The notes beneath the pieces were generated by a model. That model made no database searches. It was not told the origin of the DNA and worked only from the letters and a program-made list of their open reading frames with translations. From positions 1-44,160 of IMG/VR virus record IMGVR_UViG_3300030060_006061: a stretch of 44,160 nt of DNA; one strand, written 5' to 3'. How positions within the stretch are numbered: the stretch's first letter is position 1; each line of letters starts with the position of its first letter. The translations under genes were made by a program, and so were the position numbers. This DNA is from a virus. Shown piece by piece: positions 1-6,741 of this stretch.

Positions 1-726
1 CTAGAGAATTTTAAAACAAATATTATTATCAAAGAGGTTGATAAACAATCTGTATTTGAAAAAGAAGCACTACCAATCTTAGAAGATATTGTAGATGTAG
101 ATATATGGGAAAACTTTAATTTTATATTTGAGAAAAGTGACGAACCACTCTTTCATAGGCAGAGAGTATTAAATGAAATGATAATGCAGTGTGACACAGA
201 GATAGTTGTGAACTATGATTGTGATGTCATTCTACCTAGAGAGTCATATGCACTAGCCTATAAGGGTATACTCGATGGAATATATGATGTGGTCTATCCA
301 TATGGTCAAGGCATGTTCCAGAGGCAGGTAGCAGCGACTGATGTTACTGTATCTAAGTTCTTGGAGACAGGTGACTATGAGTTTCTAAATGCAGTGTCAA
401 ACGATCATACATCTGATTATGGATGGGCTCAGTTCTTTAGAACAAGTGTCTATAAACAGGGTGGTATGGAGAATGAAAACTTTAAAGCATATGCACCGGA
501 AGATAAAGAAAGATATTATAGATTTACCACATTGGGATACAGTGTTGGTAGAATAGAGAACTGTGTATATCATCTTGAACATGCACGAGGAGAGAACTCA
601 TGGTTTAATAATCCATTTATGGAATACAACATGGCAGAGTGGGAGAGAATACAAGGCATGAGTAAAAAAGATCTGCTACAATATTATTCAGAACAGGAGT
701 ATCTAAAGAAGTATGCTTGCATTTAA
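1..726 (+). CDS. Glycosyltransferase, GT-A type (5' truncated)
   Basis: The reading frame is open from the first base, so the N-terminus lies outside the window; the ATG at 178 is probably internal. The segment VVNYDCDV (about 211-234) carries a DxD-type motif that in GT-A glycosyltransferases binds the nucleotide sugar through a metal. The preceding stretch, with FHRQRVLNEM, resembles the usual N-terminal strand-helix part of family 2-like enzymes. The stop overlaps the next gene, a fucosyltransferase, by 14 nt, so the two are probably translated together. The likely role is transfer of a sugar to a host or phage surface glycan. Donor and acceptor cannot be told from the sequence. Confidence 0.65.
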   Translation, partial: LENFKTNIIIKEVDKQSVFEKEALPILEDIVDVDIWENFNFIFEKSDEPLFHRQRVLNEMIMQCDTEIVVNYDCDVILPRESYALAYKGILDGIYDVVYPYGQGMFQRQVAATDVTVSKFLETGDYEFLNAVSNDHTSDYGWAQFFRTSVYKQGGMENENFKAYAPEDKERYYRFTTLGYSVGRIENCVYHLEHARGENSWFNNPFMEYNMAEWERIQGMSKKDLLQYYSEQEYLKKYACI

Positions 727-1564
727 TAATATAGGTAGTCTAGGTAGACTTGGGAATCAAATGTTTGAGTATGCTGCATTGCGTGGTATCGCAGCTAAAC
801 ATGGATATGAGTGGATGATACCACCACCAGAAAATAAAGGTATTGAAAACTATAGTCTGCACGAATGTTTTAAACTATCTCCTGATCGTAAAGAGGGAGT
901 GTTAGATCCGTGTCATTATGCACAAGAACCTTACTTTCATTTTTGCGAGGAACTATACGAAAGATGTCCTGATGGTATTAGTCTTCATGGTTTTTTTCAA
1001 TCATGGAGATATTTTCAAAATGTAGAGGATGAACTCAGAAAAGATTTTACCTTTCATAAGGGTATCTCAGAACCATGTAAGGAGATGATGCAGGAGCTTG
1101 ATGGTAAGGAACCCATCATGTTGCATGTAAGGAGAGGGGATCCGAATCTTACAGATCCACGAGGATTTAAATGGTCATACACACAATGTGGAGATCAACA
1201 TCCAGTTCAACCGATAGATTATTATGAGAAAGCATTATCAAAGTTTGACGCGAAACAACCTGTGATTGTCTTCTCTGATTCTGTTGAGTGGGTTAAGGAA
1301 CAAGAGTTCTTTAAACCAGATCGATTTATGATCTCCGAACCAGAGGATAAATATGCTGATGGTTCATTTACACCATATGCTGACTTATGCTTGATGAGTC
1401 TATGTTCACATGCTATAATAGCAAATAGTTCTATGAGTTGGTGGGGTGCTTGGTTGATCTCTAATCCAGATAAACAAGTAATCGCACCAAAAATGTGGTT
1501 TGGCCCTGCTTATGCAGACAAAGATACTAAAGACCTTTATTACCCTACTTGGAAATTATTATGA
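713..1564 (+). CDS. Alpha-1,2-fucosyltransferase-like (GT11)
   Basis: This 283-residue protein has the family 11 fucosyltransferase signature from end to end: GRLGNQMFEYAALR near residue 11, LHGFFQSWRYF near 91, HVRRGD at 138-143 (the GDP-fucose binding basic motif), VFSDS near 186 and ANSSMSWWGAWL near 237. The length is normal for the family. It should move fucose or a related sugar from a GDP-sugar to a glycan in the cytoplasm. It overlaps the upstream glycosyltransferase by 14 nt, and its stop shares an ATGA with the next ORF, which points to one translationally coupled sugar-modification operon. The exact linkage is inferred. Confidence 0.85.
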   Translation: MLAFNNIGSLGRLGNQMFEYAALRGIAAKHGYEWMIPPPENKGIENYSLHECFKLSPDRKEGVLDPCHYAQEPYFHFCEELYERCPDGISLHGFFQSWRYFQNVEDELRKDFTFHKGISEPCKEMMQELDGKEPIMLHVRRGDPNLTDPRGFKWSYTQCGDQHPVQPIDYYEKALSKFDAKQPVIVFSDSVEWVKEQEFFKPDRFMISEPEDKYADGSFTPYADLCLMSLCSHAIIANSSMSWWGAWLISNPDKQVIAPKMWFGPAYADKDTKDLYYPTWKLL

Positions 1565-2340
1565 CTTGTAAAACAAGAATAGAAAGTTACGAAGATTTAG
1601 CAGAAGATATAATCAAATGGTTGAAAGATTACTATTATATACATGCGATCAAAGCGTTTGTTGTTGGAGTATCGGGAGGTATTGACTCTGCTGTAGTTTC
1701 ATCATTGTGTGCAAGAACAGGCCTTCCAACATACGTTGTGTGTATGCCACTCGCATCAAAGTTTAAGAACACTCAACTGTCTGATATTCACTCAAAACAA
1801 TTAGAAGAAAAATATGATAATGTAAAAAGAATTGAAGTTGAATTATCTCCAGTGTATGACAGTCTAATAAAATCTGTTGATTGGTGGACTGAGAGAAATT
1901 TTGAAAAGGGTGAGTTTACAAATAATGAACATGCAAATGCAAATACTAAGTCTCGTATACGTATGGTTTGTCTATATCAAATAGCAGGATCTATTGGTGG
2001 TATTGTGGTTGGAACAGGAAATAAAGTCGAAGATTATGGAGTGGGATTCTATACAAAGTATGGAGATGGTGGAGTTGATATCGCACCAATAGCAGACTTA
2101 CTTAAAACAGAGGTATGGTTACTTGGTGAATATCTTGAAGTTGATGAGAGAATATGTGAAGCACCACCAACTGATGGATTGTGGAATGATTCACGTACAG
2201 ATGAATCACAATTAGGTGCTACATATGAGGAACTAGAAGAGGCAATGGAGCACGGCACGGGCCCTGCTGTCAACGTTCTTGAAAAGTTTAGCACACAGAA
2301 CAAACACAAAATGGAACCCATCCCTACATTTAAACTATGA
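1561..2340 (+). CDS. nadE: NH3-dependent NAD+ synthetase
   Basis: NadE joins ammonia to deamido-NAD+ using ATP, the last step of NAD+ synthesis. The N-type ATP pyrophosphatase loop SGGIDS lies at residues 38-43, the NTKSRIRMV helix near 128, GTGNKVEDYG near 151 and YTKYGDGGVDI near 164, all family hallmarks. There is no glutaminase domain, so this is the short ammonia-dependent form (259 residues). I chose the ATG at 1561, which forms an ATGA overlap with the upstream stop; a TTG at 1549 in the same frame would add four residues. The next gene, a sugar-nucleotide dehydrogenase, overlaps by ATGA. A NAD+-making enzyme next to a NAD+-consuming one is suggestive. Confidence 0.88.
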   Translation: MTCKTRIESYEDLAEDIIKWLKDYYYIHAIKAFVVGVSGGIDSAVVSSLCARTGLPTYVVCMPLASKFKNTQLSDIHSKQLEEKYDNVKRIEVELSPVYDSLIKSVDWWTERNFEKGEFTNNEHANANTKSRIRMVCLYQIAGSIGGIVVGTGNKVEDYGVGFYTKYGDGGVDIAPIADLLKTEVWLLGEYLEVDERICEAPPTDGLWNDSRTDESQLGATYEELEEAMEHGTGPAVNVLEKFSTQNKHKMEPIPTFKL

Positions 2341-3440
2341 AGATAGGATTGATTGGAGCAGGAAGATTAGGTATCTGTCTTGCTCTTCTTATAGAAAAAG
2401 CAGGACTTGATGTAATCGCATCAGATGTTCGTGAAGATTATATTACAAACCTTCAGAACAAAGTCATTTTTACAAATGAACCACAAGTTCAAGATTATCT
2501 TACAGAATCTAAAAACATAGAATTCACTACAGATAATCAAAAAGTTATTGATGAGTCTGATATTATCTTTACTCTAGTTCAAACACCATCACTCGAAGAT
2601 GGAAGCTATGATGTAAGTGCTGTTTGGAAAGTTGTTCAAGACTTGCAAAACTCAAATACAGATGGTAAATCTTTTGTAGTTGGTTGCACAACAAATCCCG
2701 GTGATTGTGACGAGTTCCAAAAGATGCTTGGCATAGATGTTTATTATAATCCAGAGTTCATCGCACAAGGTTCTATCATAAAAGATTTACAGAACGCAGA
2801 TATGGTTTTGTTGGGTGGTAAAGGTAAACACTCTGAAGTGCTAGAGCATTTATATTATATGATTCAACTTGGATACAAAGATGCCAACGTACATACCATG
2901 AGCACAAAGGCTGCAGAACTCACAAAGATTGCAGTTAATTGTTTCCTCACAACTAAGATTAGTTACGCAAATATGCTTGGAGAAGTTCTTTCATTATCAG
3001 GATTAGATGCTGAAATAGAAACTGTATTGGGTGCTATAGGATCTGATAGTCGAGTAGGCACAAAGTATTTAAACTTTGGTTTTGGATTTGGTGGGCCTTG
3101 TTTTCCAAGAGACAATCGTGCTTTCGCAGCACATGCACAGAGTGTGGGTGTTCAACATAATATTGGATTTACAACTGATGCATTTAATGAAGAACATGCA
3201 AAGTTTATGAAAGAGTTTTTCATACGAAAGAATAAAAATAATTTACCGTATGCATTTAAATATTTGACATACAAACCGGGTATCGATATACTTACAGAGA
3301 GTCAACAATATCGTTTATGTCTCGATCTTTTAGATGAGGGATATAAAGTTTATTGTATGGACGATGCAATCATTCATTTATGCGATGATCGAATTTTATT
3401 TGAAGACCCCAAAGAGGAAGTCTATTGGATCAACTTGTAA
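2337..3440 (+). CDS. UDP-glucose/GDP-mannose 6-dehydrogenase family protein
   Basis: Members oxidise the C6 hydroxyl of a nucleotide sugar to a carboxylate in two NAD+-dependent steps, giving uronic acids for surface polysaccharides. The N-terminus has a Rossmann dinucleotide loop (GLIGAGRLG, residues 4-12). YNPEFIAQGS near 137, the central helix ELTKIAVNCF with Lys197, and the catalytic cysteine in GGPCFPRD (Cys255) match the family. At 367 residues it is slightly shorter than most bacterial members (about 390-450), mainly in the C-terminal domain, but all catalytic segments are present. It overlaps nadE by four bases and the next glycosyltransferase by 16. UDP-glucose is the commonest substrate but is not proven here. 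Confidence 0.82.
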   Translation: MKIGLIGAGRLGICLALLIEKAGLDVIASDVREDYITNLQNKVIFTNEPQVQDYLTESKNIEFTTDNQKVIDESDIIFTLVQTPSLEDGSYDVSAVWKVVQDLQNSNTDGKSFVVGCTTNPGDCDEFQKMLGIDVYYNPEFIAQGSIIKDLQNADMVLLGGKGKHSEVLEHLYYMIQLGYKDANVHTMSTKAAELTKIAVNCFLTTKISYANMLGEVLSLSGLDAEIETVLGAIGSDSRVGTKYLNFGFGFGGPCFPRDNRAFAAHAQSVGVQHNIGFTTDAFNEEHAKFMKEFFIRKNKNNLPYAFKYLTYKPGIDILTESQQYRLCLDLLDEGYKVYCMDDAIIHLCDDRILFEDPKEEVYWINL

Positions 3441-4228
3441 CTGACAAAAATAAATCTGCCTATAAGTTAAAAAACTTTGGGCCTGTATATTGTATTAATC
3501 TTGATGGACAACCAGAGAGATGGGAATACATGGAGGGTCAATTTAAATATTGGGGTGTGAATGATTATAGTCGTATCTCTGCCTATGACGGTCGTGATGA
3601 TGATCTAAGTGATATTATTAAGGGAAAGTATCCTGAGAATATGACATCAGGTGAGGTTGGATGCACTACATCTCATTTAAAGGCCATGAAATATTATTTG
3701 GAAACAAGTGATAGTCCTTATGCAATCATGATGGAGGATGATTGTAGTTTAGATCTTGTTAAGTTTTGGAATTTTAAATGGAGTGAATTGCACGGGCACT
3801 TCCCATATGATTGGGATGTTGTTCAACTCGCAATTATATGCACAGGTGATATACACGTAAGATTGCATAAAAGATTTGTTAATGATTTCTCTACAGCGTG
3901 TTATGTAATCAGTCGTAGTCATGCTGAAAAACTTGTTAGATTTCATTGTCGTAACGATAAGTATAAGTTAGATCAAGGTGTAAAACCGAGAGCAGTGGCT
4001 GATGATTTGATATACAACTCAGGGAATACATTTGCAATACCTCTTTTAGTTTACAAATTTGAATTAGGTTCAAGTATTCATCCTGTTCATGTTGATGTAT
4101 ATCATAAACAAAATTATGAAGCACAAGTAAATTTTTGGACACAGAATGGTGCTAATATTGATATTGCAGACTACATGAACTATGATCCATATCTTGGTCG
4201 TGTCACGGAAAGGAGCACTCAAGGGTGA
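3425..4228 (+). CDS. Glycosyltransferase family 25 (LPS-type)
   Basis: This 267-residue protein has the GT25 pattern: VYCINLDGQPERW near residue 21, SGEVGCTTSHLKA at 75-87 and the acidic MMEDDC near 102. Such enzymes add galactose or glucose to lipooligosaccharide cores. An AGAGGAAG Shine-Dalgarno lies just before the ATG, inside the end of the dehydrogenase gene. It is the last gene of the surface-sugar cassette; about 190 nt without a gene follow. Genes of this kind in cyanophages are usually thought to alter host lipopolysaccharide or decorate virion proteins. Substrate specificity is unknown. Confidence 0.78.
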   Translation: MDQLVTDKNKSAYKLKNFGPVYCINLDGQPERWEYMEGQFKYWGVNDYSRISAYDGRDDDLSDIIKGKYPENMTSGEVGCTTSHLKAMKYYLETSDSPYAIMMEDDCSLDLVKFWNFKWSELHGHFPYDWDVVQLAIICTGDIHVRLHKRFVNDFSTACYVISRSHAEKLVRFHCRNDKYKLDQGVKPRAVADDLIYNSGNTFAIPLLVYKFELGSSIHPVHVDVYHKQNYEAQVNFWTQNGANIDIADYMNYDPYLGRVTERSTQG

Positions 4229-4253
4229 CAGACAGATAAGTGGTTGTCATATA

Positions 4254-4287
4254 TTGACACTGTTTAGATAAAATGTTATTATAAATA
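4254..4287 (+). promoter_or_regulatory. Overlapping sigma70-like and T4-type late promoter
   Basis: TTGACA at 4254-4259 and TATTAT at 4277-4282 are 17 bases apart, a near-consensus host sigma70 promoter. The last bases overlap a perfect T4 late box, TATAAATA, at 4280-4287. The pair could drive the exported protein gene at 4421 both early (host polymerase) and late (gp55/gp33-modified polymerase). The psbA promoter region has the same layout. Confidence 0.65.
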
Positions 4288-4420
4288 AATCAACTGTCAC
4301 ATGTGACAGTTCTAGTCAAAGGACTCGAAAGATCGTAACCCTGTGGCGAATGTTAAAACTATCCTCTGTCGGGGATGGTATCATCCGCAGGGAAAACTCT
4401 GCGAGAAAACTATAAAAACA
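4288..4420 (+). promoter_or_regulatory. Structured 5' leader of unknown class
   Basis: The 130-base leader is rich in inverted repeats. A perfect 20-base palindrome (AACTGTCACA and its complement) spans 4292-4311. CTCG at 4324-4327 can close with CGAG at 4402-4405. CCCTGTGG at 4339-4346 pairs over eight positions with CCGCAGGG at 4385-4392, enclosing a small ATCC/GGAT hairpin (4361-4376). GCAG at 4387 can instead pair with CTGC at 4399, so alternative folds exist close to the ATG. I do not recognise a named riboswitch or motif. No tRNA fold is apparent. Confidence 0.5.
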
Positions 4421-4774
4421 ATGTCTATTAAATCAATCGCAGCTCTTGCTGCTTCTCCCTTCTTATTCGCAGGTGCTGCGTTTGCTGGCCCATATGTTAA
4501 TATTGAAACAAATTCTAGTTTTACTGGATCTGACTACACAAGCACAGCAACAGACCTAGCAATCGGATATCAAGGTGCTAATTGGTGGGTACAAGGTGGC
4601 CCTATCGTCACATCTCCTGATAATGGTGACTCCACAACAGATCTTCTTGTTAAAGCAGGTGGTAACGTTGCTTTTACAGATGTAGTTGGTGCATACGGTG
4701 AAGTATCATTCCAAACAGCAGACAATGCTGATTCAGCATACGGTGTAAAAATAGGAGCTAGATACAGTTTCTAA
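4421..4774 (+). CDS. Small exported outer-membrane-like protein
   Basis: The start is taken at 4421, because from there the protein opens with a clean signal peptide (MSIKSIAALAASPFLFAGAAFA, probable cleavage after residue 22). The frame is open upstream to an ATG at 4343, but that extension lies in the structured leader. The mature part, about 95 residues, alternates polar and hydrophobic residues and ends in GARYSF, a terminal aromatic like the C-terminal beta-signal of outer-membrane barrels. It is too short for a full porin, so it may form a small barrel or oligomerise. It is a monocistronic unit flanked by its own promoter and terminator. The function is not known; a change to the host envelope is a guess. 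Confidence 0.6.
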   Translation: MSIKSIAALAASPFLFAGAAFAGPYVNIETNSSFTGSDYTSTATDLAIGYQGANWWVQGGPIVTSPDNGDSTTDLLVKAGGNVAFTDVVGAYGEVSFQTADNADSAYGVKIGARYSF

Positions 4775-4782
4775 ATAAGTAT

Positions 4783-4850
4783 GAGACCTTTCGTGCGGTC
4801 TCTGCAAAACGGAACAAACCCAAGACCTCTCATTGCAGAGGTCTTTTTTT
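4783..4850 (+). terminator. Intrinsic terminator with a competing upstream hairpin
   Basis: AGACCTCT (4823-4830) pairs perfectly with AGAGGTCT (4837-4844), followed by a run of seven T. Just upstream, GAGACC (4783-4788) pairs with GGTCTC (4797-4802). The spacer CTCTGCA (4800-4806) is complementary to TGCAGAG (4834-4840) in the terminator stem, so the two states exclude each other, as in an attenuator. It ends transcription of the exported-protein gene. Confidence 0.8.
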
Positions 4851-4866
4851 ATGTTACAATATTTCT

Positions 4867-5055
4867 ATGAAAAAAATTTTAGAAGTCATCACTCATCCTG
4901 TTACCTATTCTAATTTGCTGATCGTAGGTACACTCATATTGATAGAGCTCTCCCATACACATGCTCATCATAAAATGGAAGTAGATGTTCATGGATATTG
5001 TCATCAATATAATATGAAAAATCCAAATGCATTTGTTGAGGATGAGGATTGGTAA
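4867..5055 (+). CDS. Small membrane protein, unknown
   Basis: This 62-residue protein has one hydrophobic helix (about residues 16-28, SNLLIVGTLILIEL) followed by a histidine-rich stretch (HTHAHHK) and an acidic tail (EDEDW). It lies between a terminator and the hli promoter. A TTACAAT just upstream could serve as a weak -10 element. I do not recognise a family. The histidines could bind metal, but there is no direct evidence. Confidence 0.5.
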   Translation: MKKILEVITHPVTYSNLLIVGTLILIELSHTHAHHKMEVDVHGYCHQYNMKNPNAFVEDEDW

Positions 5056-5103
5056 CGTTACATAAGTTTACTTAATAGGACATATAAGGTATATTTACTT
5101 ATG

Positions 5104-5117
5104 TTCGGGTCTCCGAA
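5104..5117 (+). repeat. Short inverted repeat in the hli upstream region
   Basis: TTCGG and CCGAA flank a GTCT loop. There is no T-run, so it is not an obvious terminator. It lies 12 bases before the -35 box of the hli promoter and could be an operator-like site or a short RNA stem. Otherwise 5056-5183 holds only the promoter and AT-rich sequence. Confidence 0.3.
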
Positions 5118-5128
5118 TGTAAAGATAT

Positions 5129-5157
5129 TTGACAAAATTTAATATTTTATATATAAT
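5129..5157 (+). promoter_or_regulatory. Consensus sigma70 promoter of the hli operon
   Basis: TTGACA (5129-5134), a 17-base spacer and TATAAT (5152-5157) form a perfect consensus promoter for the host's principal sigma factor. The first hli start codon is 27 bases downstream. This implies early, host-polymerase transcription of the hli and mini-membrane-protein genes that follow. Confidence 0.8.
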
Positions 5158-5183
5158 TATGTTACATAAATTAATATAGTTCA

Positions 5184-5381
5184 ATGACGACAGTTACTGA
5201 AGGCGGGGGTCGCCAAAACATGTATCCAACAGAGACAGTCTCTTATGTTGATGAAACCATTTCATACGATGGTTATCCTCAGAACGCTGAGAAAGTAAAT
5301 GGACGTTGGGCCATGATCGGATTCGTAGCACTTATTGGTGCATACGCAACTACAGGTCAAATCATTCCCGGTATTTTCTAA
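5184..5381 (+). CDS. hli: High-light-inducible protein 1
   Basis: Hli proteins are one-helix relatives of plant light-harvesting proteins. They bind chlorophyll and carotenoid at photosystem II and protect it from excess light. This 65-residue copy has a 30-residue polar N-terminal arm, then the chlorophyll-binding helix AEKVNGRWAMIGF (about 35-47) with the key Glu, Asn and Arg, and the tail TGQIIPGIF typical of phage-type Hli. It is the first and most complete of five tandem hli genes and lies right behind a consensus promoter. Its stop overlaps the next start as TAATG. Confidence 0.92.
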   Translation: MTTVTEGGGRQNMYPTETVSYVDETISYDGYPQNAEKVNGRWAMIGFVALIGAYATTGQIIPGIF

Positions 5382-5506
5382 TGGACACAAATCATCCCTA
5401 TTGGAAATACGCAGAAAAGGTCAATGGTCGCCTCGCGATGCTTGGTCTAGTAATCGGCACAATTAATTACGGACTATTCGGATGGATAGCACCCGGATTA
5501 TTTTAA
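5381..5506 (+). CDS. hli: High-light-inducible protein 2
   Basis: This 41-residue Hli starts at the ATG inside the TAATG that ends hli1, so translation is probably coupled. It keeps the full binding motif AEKVNGRLAMLGL, but its tail GWIAPGLF differs from its neighbours. It consists of little more than the membrane helix, which would pair with another Hli to bind pigment. The longer frame upstream, reading through hli1, is out of frame with it and is not used. Confidence 0.88.
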   Translation: MDTNHPYWKYAEKVNGRLAMLGLVIGTINYGLFGWIAPGLF

Positions 5507-5551
5507 ATGAAAATTAACACACAATTCACAATTCAAGAAAGGTACAAACTC

Positions 5552-5659
5552 ATGACTCCAGAAGCAGAAAGATTTAACGGTTGGGCAGCAATGCTTGGTT
5601 TCGTAGCAGCAGTCGGTGCATACGCAACAACAGGAAACATCATCCCCGGCATTTTCTAA
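5552..5659 (+). CDS. hli: High-light-inducible protein 3 (35 residues)
   Basis: It is very short but clearly an Hli: MTPEAERFNGWAAMLGF, then the tail TGNIIPGIF. I place the start at 5552, behind AAGAAAGG at about 5535-5542. An in-frame ATG at 5507, directly after the hli2 stop, would add 15 residues without Hli character. The Arg of the ExxNGR motif is Trp here, so the Glu-Arg salt bridge that normally holds two helices together is missing on this side. Its stop overlaps hli4 as TAATG. Confidence 0.82.
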   Translation: MTPEAERFNGWAAMLGFVAAVGAYATTGNIIPGIF

Positions 5660-5772
5660 TGAACAACAACGACATCTTCTTAAAAGCACAAGGACGTGCA
5701 GCGATGATGGCATTCATCGTATTGTGTATATCATACACAGCAACAGGTCAACTCATTCCAGGCTTTGTATAA
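5659..5772 (+). CDS. hli: High-light-inducible protein 4 (divergent)
   Basis: This 37-residue protein is coupled by TAATG to the genes on both sides. It keeps the Hli outline (GRAAMMAF, then TGQLIPGFV), but the binding motif is worn: the Glu and Asn of ExxNGR are replaced (FLKAQGR). If those residues are the chlorophyll ligands, as in the family, this copy may bind pigment poorly and act as a structural partner. The same reading frame is open upstream through hli3, which is coincidental. Confidence 0.75.
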   Translation: MNNNDIFLKAQGRAAMMAFIVLCISYTATGQLIPGFV

Positions 5773-5927
5773 TGGCAAAAACTAAAACAATAGAAACAAC
5801 ACGCAGACAACCAGAAAGACAGAAGGTTGTAGCAGAAAGAATCAATGGGCAGTTAGCAATGCTCGGATTAGTAGCAGCATCTATTTCATATGCAACTACA
5901 GGACATATGTTCTTCGGTTTAGTCTAA
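5772..5927 (+). CDS. hli: High-light-inducible protein 5
   Basis: This 51-residue protein starts in the TAATG overlap with hli4. It has a basic N-terminal arm (about residues 1-20) and then AERINGQLAMLGL, where Glu and Asn are kept but the Arg of the motif is Gln, followed by SYATTGHMFFGLV. The basic arm sets it apart from the other four. It ends three bases before the next small membrane protein, so the transcription unit continues. Confidence 0.85.
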   Translation: MAKTKTIETTRRQPERQKVVAERINGQLAMLGLVAASISYATTGHMFFGLV

Positions 5928-5930
5928 ACT

Positions 5931-6107
5931 ATGATTGGTTTAGAAGATGCTAATACAACTTCACCACTCCTAGTGATCCTATGGTGTTTTTATCCCATAG
6001 GAATCCTAGTAGCGATAGAACTATTTTTAAAATCCCTCAATGACGACGATGACGACGATTTTGGAGGGGGTAAAGCAGTCCCAGTTTATTCACCATCAGG
6101 AGCTTAA
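5931..6107 (+). CDS. Small membrane protein with acidic hexa-Asp tail
   Basis: This 58-residue protein has one hydrophobic helix (about residues 12-34, PLLVILWCFYPIGILVAIEL), six consecutive Asp (38-43) and a tail ending in VPVYSPSGA. It starts three bases after hli5 and sits in the same coupled operon. The build resembles small cyanobacterial thylakoid proteins, but I cannot name the family. It is too short to have been called by a 60-residue ORF cutoff. Confidence 0.65.
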   Translation: MIGLEDANTTSPLLVILWCFYPIGILVAIELFLKSLNDDDDDDFGGGKAVPVYSPSGA

Positions 6108-6108
6108 C

Positions 6109-6183
6109 ATGTATCACATTTTATTCACAACAATAGTCACACTTTACATCGTATCAGGTGTAGGCAACATCGCATTCGCATGA
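6109..6183 (+). CDS. Mini membrane protein (24 residues)
   Basis: MYHILFTTIVTLYIVSGVGN and four more residues form a single hydrophobic helix with almost nothing outside it. A GGAG Shine-Dalgarno (6097-6100) sits at a good distance. The stop overlaps the next start (ATGA). Such size and build are known for small photosystem and cytochrome b6f subunits (PetN, PsaM, PsbT), but I cannot align it with one. Confidence 0.5.
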   Translation: MYHILFTTIVTLYIVSGVGNIAFA

Positions 6184-6275
6184 TTAAAATAGCTTACTCA
6201 CCATACTACTCACTTATTGAGTTCGGTTTTTTCGTTGTTGTGGGAACAGCAGCGGGTATGGCAGGTTTAATATGA
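6180..6275 (+). CDS. Mini membrane protein (31 residues)
   Basis: It is a single-span peptide: a polar N-terminus (IKIAYSPYYS), then the helix EFGFFVVVGTAAGMAGLI. It begins in an ATGA overlap with the previous mini gene and ends in an ATGA overlap with the next, which supports it as a translated link in the chain. The small-residue pattern GTAAGMAG suits tight helix packing in a complex. The function is unknown. Confidence 0.5.
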   Translation: MIKIAYSPYYSLIEFGFFVVVGTAAGMAGLI

Positions 6276-6640
6276 ATAACTCACAATCTTATCACGACGT
6301 TATGGAAGCGTATAAGCGTCCACCATCAATCAGATTTATTCCTAGAATATTTGGTTGGTTAACAGTGTTTGTGCTGTTATTTGGTGTATCAAAAACAGCG
6401 TATGCTTATGAGGCAGAACCCGTGATTTGGGTGCAAGTTCCACAGTGGACAGATGATTGGGCAGTATGTGCAGTAGATATTCCAGATGCTGCATGTCATT
6501 GGTATGTTGCAAATGCAGACAATACATTTGGAGAGGGATTCGACTGGGAGACAGCTCCTTGGTTCGATGCAAACGGATTAAGCGATGTGGCACCCATCTC
6601 TAAACAAACTGTCGCACAAAAATTACAAGAGGTAGGATGA
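6272..6640 (+). CDS. Unknown protein with N-terminal membrane or signal segment
   Basis: The 122-residue protein has a hydrophobic segment at about 28-46 (FGWLTVFVLLFGVSKTAYA) that could be a signal anchor or a late signal peptide ending in AYA. The rest is soluble, Trp- and Asp-rich, with two cysteines (about 66 and 74) that could pair in the periplasm or thylakoid lumen. It overlaps its neighbours by ATGA on both sides. I do not recognise a family. The position suggests it works with the membrane peptides around it. Confidence 0.6.
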   Translation: MNNSQSYHDVMEAYKRPPSIRFIPRIFGWLTVFVLLFGVSKTAYAYEAEPVIWVQVPQWTDDWAVCAVDIPDAACHWYVANADNTFGEGFDWETAPWFDANGLSDVAPISKQTVAQKLQEVG

Positions 6641-6741
6641 ATTATATTTCAATATTACAGATGTTTCTAATGATATTCTCAGGCACAGCGATACTAACAA
6701 CACTTTTCGTGGTCATGATGAGCACCATGATGGAAGACTAA
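6637..6741 (+). CDS. Mini membrane protein (34 residues, Met-rich)
   Basis: It is one hydrophobic helix (ISILQMFLMIFSGTAILTTL and onward) ending in a Met-rich, acidic tail (MMSTMMED). It starts in an ATGA overlap with the upstream gene. It is the last gene of a chain of ten coupled small cistrons that begins at hli1. A late box follows directly (6738-6744). Confidence 0.5.
   Translation: MNYISILQMFLMIFSGTAILTTLFVVMMSTMMED

Noticed and set aside
4343-4420. N-terminal extension of the exported protein to the ATG at 4343
   Set aside because: The extension lies in base-paired leader RNA, and the signal peptide begins exactly at the internal ATG at 4421.
4310-4420. tRNA or tmRNA in the structured leader
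   Set aside because: No acceptor-stem and T-arm pattern (GTTCRANNC) can be drawn; the stems do not form a cloverleaf.
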